Source: Tabrizicola soli (GTDB taxonomy: Bacteria > Pseudomonadota > Alphaproteobacteria > Rhodobacterales > Rhodobacteraceae). From it: DNA of 64,000 nucleotides. The notes beneath the pieces were generated by a model. It did not search any database and was not told the origin of the DNA. It saw nothing but the letters and a program-made list of their open reading frames with translations. Position numbers and translations under genes: made by a program. The stretch spans positions 61,038 through 125,037 of the forward strand of contig NZ_JAEACP010000011.1 of assembly GCF_015999335.1 (NCBI RefSeq), given 5' to 3'. Positions 60,388 to 64,000 of the stretch are shown here, piece after piece. Positions within the stretch are counted from its first letter, which is position 1. The number at the start of each line of letters is the position of its first letter.

Positions 60388-61533
60388 TCAAAGCTTCAGC
60401 GACAGGACCGTCGCCATCTGCACATCGCCGAACCCGTTGAAGCGGGTATTGGTGACGGTGGAATAGGACCCCATCCCCTGCCAGACCACGAAGTCGCCTT
60501 CCGCCAGGTCCGCGGGCAGCGGAATCTCGCCCGGCAGCCGGTCGACCGAATCGCAGGTCGGGCCGAAGACGATGCGCGGCACCGCCTCGCCCCGGCGCTT
60601 CTCGCCCTCGGGCGACAGGACCTCGATCCGGTCGATCACGCCGATCATCGGCAGCTCGGTCAGCGAGCCATAGACCCCGTCGTTCAGGAACACATGGCTG
60701 CCGTCGCGCAGCGCCTTGACCCGGGCGGCCAGCGCATAGGCATCGCCACACAGCGCCCGGCCCGGCTCGCAGACCAGAAGCGGGCGGTCGGCGCCGAAGG
60801 CCTCGGTCGTGACGCGGTCGATCAGCTGGAAGGTCTCCTCCAGCTGCGGCAGGATCGCCGACATCCGGTGGCTGGGGAAGCCGCCGCCGACGTTCAGCCG
60901 CGCCAGCGTCACCCCCGCCGCCGTGGCGATCTTCGCGCCTTCGCGGATATAGGCCTCCCAGGCGTGGGGATCGGTGCATTGCGTGCCGGGATGGAAGGTC
61001 AGCGAGGGGATATAGCCCGCCGCCGCGACCTCTTTCAGAAGCTCGACCGCCAGTTCCACCGTCGCGCCGAACTTGGCGCCGAAGTTGTAGGCCGCGCCGG
61101 CGACCGGCAGCTTGTAGCGCACCGAAATCTCGGTCCCCTCGGCGGGCACCATCTCGATCAGCTTGGCCAGCTCGGATTTCGAATCGACGCTGTAGGACTT
61201 CACCCCGCGCTCGACCGCATGGGCGATCTCGTGCCGGGCACGCACCGGGTTGTTGTAATGGATCGCCGCATCGGGGGCGAGGCGGCGGATCAGGTCGATC
61301 TCGAAGGGCGAGGCGCAGTCATAGCCGCGAATCCCCGCGGCGGCGAGGTTCTCGACCATCGCCTCGCCCGGATTCGACTTGACCGCATAGGTCACCAGGC
61401 CCGGAAAACCGTCGATGAACCGACGCGCCGCCGCCTGCGCGGCCGAGGGCGCGAAGAACAGCACCGGGTTCTCCGGCTGCTGGTTCTTCAGATATTCGGT
61501 CGGATTGGTCCAGATCGTCTTGGAGAGTCCCAT
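60388..61533 (-). CDS. Ornithine/lysine decarboxylase-type enzyme (PLP fold type III)
   Basis: 381 residues of the alanine-racemase-fold decarboxylase family. PLP Lys52 is in VTYAVKSNP, FHPGTQCTDPHAW and LNVGGGFPSHRM are PLP-phosphate contacts, and the catalytic Cys is in FGPTCDSVDRLPG. It makes putrescine or cadaverine in the cytoplasm for polyamine supply. ATG 61533 has AAAGGGAAA upstream. The gene is divergent from an Lrp/AsnC regulator across an AT-rich spacer, suggesting control by it. Confidence 0.93.
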   Translation of the reverse strand: MGLSKTIWTNPTEYLKNQQPENPVLFFAPSAAQAAARRFIDGFPGLVTYAVKSNPGEAMVENLAAAGIRGYDCASPFEIDLIRRLAPDAAIHYNNPVRARHEIAHAVERGVKSYSVDSKSELAKLIEMVPAEGTEISVRYKLPVAGAAYNFGAKFGATVELAVELLKEVAAAGYIPSLTFHPGTQCTDPHAWEAYIREGAKIATAAGVTLARLNVGGGFPSHRMSAILPQLEETFQLIDRVTTEAFGADRPLLVCEPGRALCGDAYALAARVKALRDGSHVFLNDGVYGSLTELPMIGVIDRIEVLSPEGEKRRGEAVPRIVFGPTCDSVDRLPGEIPLPADLAEGDFVVWQGMGSYSTVTNTRFNGFGDVQMATVLSLKL

Positions 61534-61747
61534 CGGCGTATTTCCCTTTGCCAACAAGACGCTTCGCCCTTCCCATTGCATTTGCGGGACCGGGCACCAG
61601 CGTGGTTTCAAGTGAACCAGGCCAGGTGCGTATGAGCCGCCCTTTTCCTGCAAATGAGGATGCCGCATATGGGTTACAAACTCACCGAACAAAACTGTAT
61701 AAATGCGGTCGAACCTCGTTATATTGACGAAAACCATGGCAGATTGA
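61534..61747. promoter_or_regulatory. AT-rich divergent spacer between decarboxylase and AsnC-type genes
   Basis: This 214-base spacer is clearly AT-richer in its last 80 bases (AACTGTATAAATGC, CGTTATATTGACG) than the surroundings. It must hold both promoters and probably the binding sites of the AsnC-type regulator, but I cannot define exact -35/-10 pairs. Confidence 0.4.
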
Positions 61748-62179
61748 ATGGACGAACTGGATCGCAACATCATTGGCCTGCTCGGCGCGGATGCGCGGAT
61801 GTCGGTGGCCACGCTCTCGCGCCGGTTGAAGGTGGCGCGCTCGACCATCCAGGCCCGGCTCGAGCGGCTGGAGACCAGCGGAATCATCGCGGGCTACACC
61901 CTGAAACTCGGCGAGGCCGCGCGCGAGGGCCGCCTGCGGGCCAGCGTGCTCCTCACCATCGAGCCGCGCTCGCAGGCGGCGGTGCTGACCCGGCTCAAGT
62001 CGATCGCCGAGATCGAGCGGGTCTTCACCACCTCGGGCCGATTCGACTTCCTGGTGCAGGTCGCCTGCCCCAACACCCAGGTGCTGGACCAGGTGCTGGA
62101 CCAGATCGGGGCCATGGCGGGGGTGCGCAGTTCGGAAAGCCTGATCCACCTCTCGACCCGGATCGACCGGGCGGTCTGA
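61748..62179 (+). CDS. Lrp/AsnC-family transcriptional regulator
   Basis: 143 residues. The winged helix-turn-helix (about 1-60, DELDRNIIGLLGADARMSVATLSRRLKVARSTIQARLERLE) is followed by a RAM/effector domain (about 66-140, FDFLVQVACPN). These proteins form octameric rings and respond to amino acids. Divergent placement beside the ornithine/lysine decarboxylase gene suggests it controls that gene (inference). ATG 61748 lacks a strong ribosome-binding site. Confidence 0.92.
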   Translation: MDELDRNIIGLLGADARMSVATLSRRLKVARSTIQARLERLETSGIIAGYTLKLGEAAREGRLRASVLLTIEPRSQAAVLTRLKSIAEIERVFTTSGRFDFLVQVACPNTQVLDQVLDQIGAMAGVRSSESLIHLSTRIDRAV

Positions 62180-62233
62180 CGGGAACCATTTCCGGCGGCG
62201 CGCGTTCTGCACGCCTGTGACAAGGAGGTGACG

Positions 62234-62578
62234 ATGTATATGGACGGATTCCTGATCCCGGTGCGCGATGCCGACAAGGAGGCCTACCGCGCGCATGAGG
62301 CGAAATGGTGGCCGACCTTCCGCGACATGGGCGCGCGCGCGCTGGTCGTGGGCTGGGGCGACGACGTTCCGCAGGGCAAGCAGACCGACTTCCGCCGCGC
62401 GGTGGACCTGCAGGAGGGCGAGACCGTGGTCCTGTGCTGGATGACCTGGCCCGACAAGGCCACCCGGGACGCGGCCTATGCCAGGATGATGGCCGAGATG
62501 CCGCAGGACATGGAGATGCCCTTCGACGGCAAGCGGATGGTCTACGGCGGTTTCTCCCCGATCCTGGAGCTTTCCTGA
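62234..62578 (+). CDS. DUF1428-family protein
   Basis: 114 residues. MYMDGFLIPVRDADKEAYRAHEAKWW, VPQGKQTDFRRAVDLQEGETVVLCWMTWPDKATRD and the terminal PFDGKRMVYGGFSPIL are characteristic of DUF1428, a small dimeric alpha/beta barrel of unknown function. AAGGAGG lies 5 bases before ATG 62234; a GTG at 62228 is embedded in that ribosome-binding site and is rejected. It follows the AsnC gene by 54 bases and may be co-transcribed. Confidence 0.9.
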   Translation: MYMDGFLIPVRDADKEAYRAHEAKWWPTFRDMGARALVVGWGDDVPQGKQTDFRRAVDLQEGETVVLCWMTWPDKATRDAAYARMMAEMPQDMEMPFDGKRMVYGGFSPILELS

Positions 62579-62656
62579 CCCCGGTTCTGCCGCTTCCCCT
62601 TCCGCGCCGGGCGGGTTAGAACCCGCCCGAGACAGGGCCGCGCGGGGGAATGTGCC

Positions 62657-64000
62657 ATGCCGATGGAAAAGACCTTCAACGCCGCCGAGGCCGAGGCCCG
62701 GATCTACAAGCAATGGCTCGAGGCCGGGGCCTTCCGCGCCGGGGCGAATGCGCGTCCGGGCGCGCCGGCCTTCTCGGTGATGATCCCGCCGCCGAACGTG
62801 ACCGGCTCGCTGCACATGGGCCACGCCTTCAACAACACGCTGCAGGACATCCTGACCCGCTGGCACCGGATGCAGGGGCATGACACGCTCTGGCAGCCCG
62901 GCACCGACCATGCCGGGATCGCGACCCAGATGGTGACCGAGCGCGAGATGGCCGCGCATGGCGAGCCCTCGCGCCGCGACATGGGGCGCGAAGCCTTCCT
63001 GGCCCGCGTCTGGCAGCAGAAGCAGAAGTCGCGCGGCACGATCATCGGCCAGCTGCAGCGCCTGGGCGCCAGCGCCGACTGGGACCGCGAGGCCTTCACC
63101 ATGTCGGGCGCTCCCGGAGCCCCCGCCGGCGAAGAGGGCAATTTCCACGACGCGGTGATCAAGGTCTTCGTCGATCTCTACTCCAAGGGCCTGATCTATC
63201 GCGGGAAGCGGCTGGTGAACTGGGACCCGCATTTCGAGACCGCGATCTCCGACCTCGAGGTCGAGAACATCGAGGTGCCGGGCCATATGTGGCACTTCAA
63301 ATACCCGCTCGCGGGCGGCGAGACCTATGAATATGTCGAGAAGGACGCCGAGGGCAACGTCACCCTCCGCGAGACTCGCGACTATATCGCCATCGCCACC
63401 ACCCGGCCCGAGACCATGCTGGGCGACGGCGCGGTCGCGGTTCACCCATCGGATGAGCGTTACGCGCCAATCGTCGGGAAACTCTGCGAAATCCCGGTCG
63501 GGCCCAAGGAGCACCGCCGCCTGATCCCGATCATCACGGATGAGTATCCCGACCCGGCGTTCGGGTCCGGCGCGGTGAAGATCACCGGGGCGCACGACTT
63601 CAACGACTACGCCGTGGCCAGGCGCGCCGGCATCCCCTGCTACCGCCTGATGGACACCCGCGCCCGGATGCGCGCCGACGGCCTTCCCTATGCCGAGGCC
63701 GCCGGGATCGCGGGCCGCATGTCCCGCGCCTGGCTGGTCGCCAGGGGCTACGCCACCCCCGGCATCGCCGAGCAGCCCGTCACCCTGACCGAATCCGAGA
63801 TCGACGCCCTGAACCTCGTCCCCGACGAGCTGCGCGGCCTCGACCGCTACGAGGCCCGCAAGCGCGTGGTCGAGCAGATCACCGCCGAGGGGCTGGCGGT
63901 GATGGTTCCGGCGGCGGAGTGGGGGGGGGGGGGGGGGGGGGGGGGGGGGGCGGCGGGGCGGGGGGGGGGGGGGGGGGGCGGCGGGGCGGACCCCGACCTA
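62657..64000 (+). CDS. valS: Valyl-tRNA synthetase, N-terminal part, broken by poly-G
   Basis: Charges tRNA-Val with valine. The reading frame is good from ATG 62657 to about 63918 (some 420 codons): [26 protein letters not shown] holds the HIGH motif, [11 protein letters not shown] and [22 protein letters not shown] are conserved, and the editing domain begins [21 protein letters not shown]. After AVMVPAAEW the sequence becomes Gly-only, where other ValS proteins continue with the KIMQPFGDRS region. The KMSKS part is therefore missing here because of the artefact and the window edge. Confidence 0.93.
   Translation, partial: MPMEKTFNAAEAEARIYKQWLEAGAFRAGANARPGAPAFSVMIPPPNVTGSLHMGHAFNNTLQDILTRWHRMQGHDTLWQPGTDHAGIATQMVTEREMAAHGEPSRRDMGREAFLARVWQQKQKSRGTIIGQLQRLGASADWDREAFTMSGAPGAPAGEEGNFHDAVIKVFVDLYSKGLIYRGKRLVNWDPHFETAISDLEVENIEVPGHMWHFKYPLAGGETYEYVEKDAEGNVTLRETRDYIAIATTRPETMLGDGAVAVHPSDERYAPIVGKLCEIPVGPKEHRRLIPIITDEYPDPAFGSGAVKITGAHDFNDYAVARRAGIPCYRLMDTRARMRADGLPYAEAAGIAGRMSRAWLVARGYATPGIAEQPVTLTESEIDALNLVPDELRGLDRYEARKRVVEQITAEGLAVMVPAAEWGGGGGGGGGAAGRGGGGGGGGADPDL
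63921..63988. other. Poly-G low-complexity tracts, probable sequencing/assembly artefact
   Basis: Thirty consecutive G (63921-63950), CGGCGGGGC, nineteen more G (63960-63978) and again CGGCGGGGC. The tract interrupts valS in mid-domain. Such runs are typical of dark-cycle G calls in two-colour Illumina reads at a contig end. Confidence 0.8.

Overview
The window looks like chromosomal DNA from a GC-rich alphaproteobacterium of the Rhodobacterales (Rhodobacteraceae/Paracoccaceae type). The evidence is a class II (B12) ribonucleotide reductase, a ChvE-GguAB-GguC sugar operon, a PTSNtr enzyme I, the trpGDC-moaC-moeA-lexA / comEC / gltX / gltA neighbourhood, a GAAC-N7-GAAC SOS box and the small palindromic repeats typical of that order. 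The species cannot be named from the sequence. There are no rRNA genes, CRISPR arrays, insertion sequences or prophage genes. Most genes are housekeeping.

Layout. 1-8.2 kb: nrdJ (left edge, partial), an EamA permease, eno, an FAD oxidoreductase, an rRNA pseudouridine synthase with a DUF985 cupin, and lysC. 8.4-13.5 kb: ptsP, then a divergent locus made of a HprK-like kinase fused to a PqqD/RRE-like domain, a small Tat-exported Ser/Pro/Lys-repeat peptide, and a stand-alone MupA/Atu3671-type flavin monooxygenase. This locus is the best candidate for an undescribed system, possibly RiPP-like. 13.5-16.4 kb: EcsC, GNAT, flavin reductase and a LysR regulator. 16.5-25.3 kb: a complete L-arabinose/D-galactose uptake and oxidation operon (chvE-gguA-gguB-gguC-dehydratase-dehydrogenase-galM), divergent from the LysR (GbpR-like) gene. 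25.4-29.2 kb: glgC-glgX-DUF2383. 29.9-38.9 kb: a polysaccharide deacetylase-like protein, ppiD-trpE, an aminotransferase, and fabI-LysE-gpt. 39-43 kb: pdxH, a double cold-shock protein, DUF192, tRNA-Pro(TGG), an unknown 223-residue protein with a CNF-like Cys/His pattern, and selO. 43.3-46.3 kb: a threonine-degradation unit (XRE-cupin regulator, kbl, tdh). 47.2-57 kb: trpG-trpD-trpC-moaC-moeA-lexA, comEC, gltX, gltA. 57-64 kb: DUF2235, a CoxL-type molybdoenzyme subunit, ornithine/lysine decarboxylase, AsnC regulator, DUF1428 and valS.

Regulation visible in the sequence includes an NrdR-like box on the nrdJ promoter, a LexA box in the lexA promoter, paired LysR palindromes upstream of chvE, an FNR/CRP-like palindrome upstream of the flavin monooxygenase, and an inverted repeat on the kbl promoter. 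Five kinds of short intergenic hairpin or repeat recur. The right end of the window runs into long poly-G tracts that look like sequencing or assembly artefact and interrupt valS.
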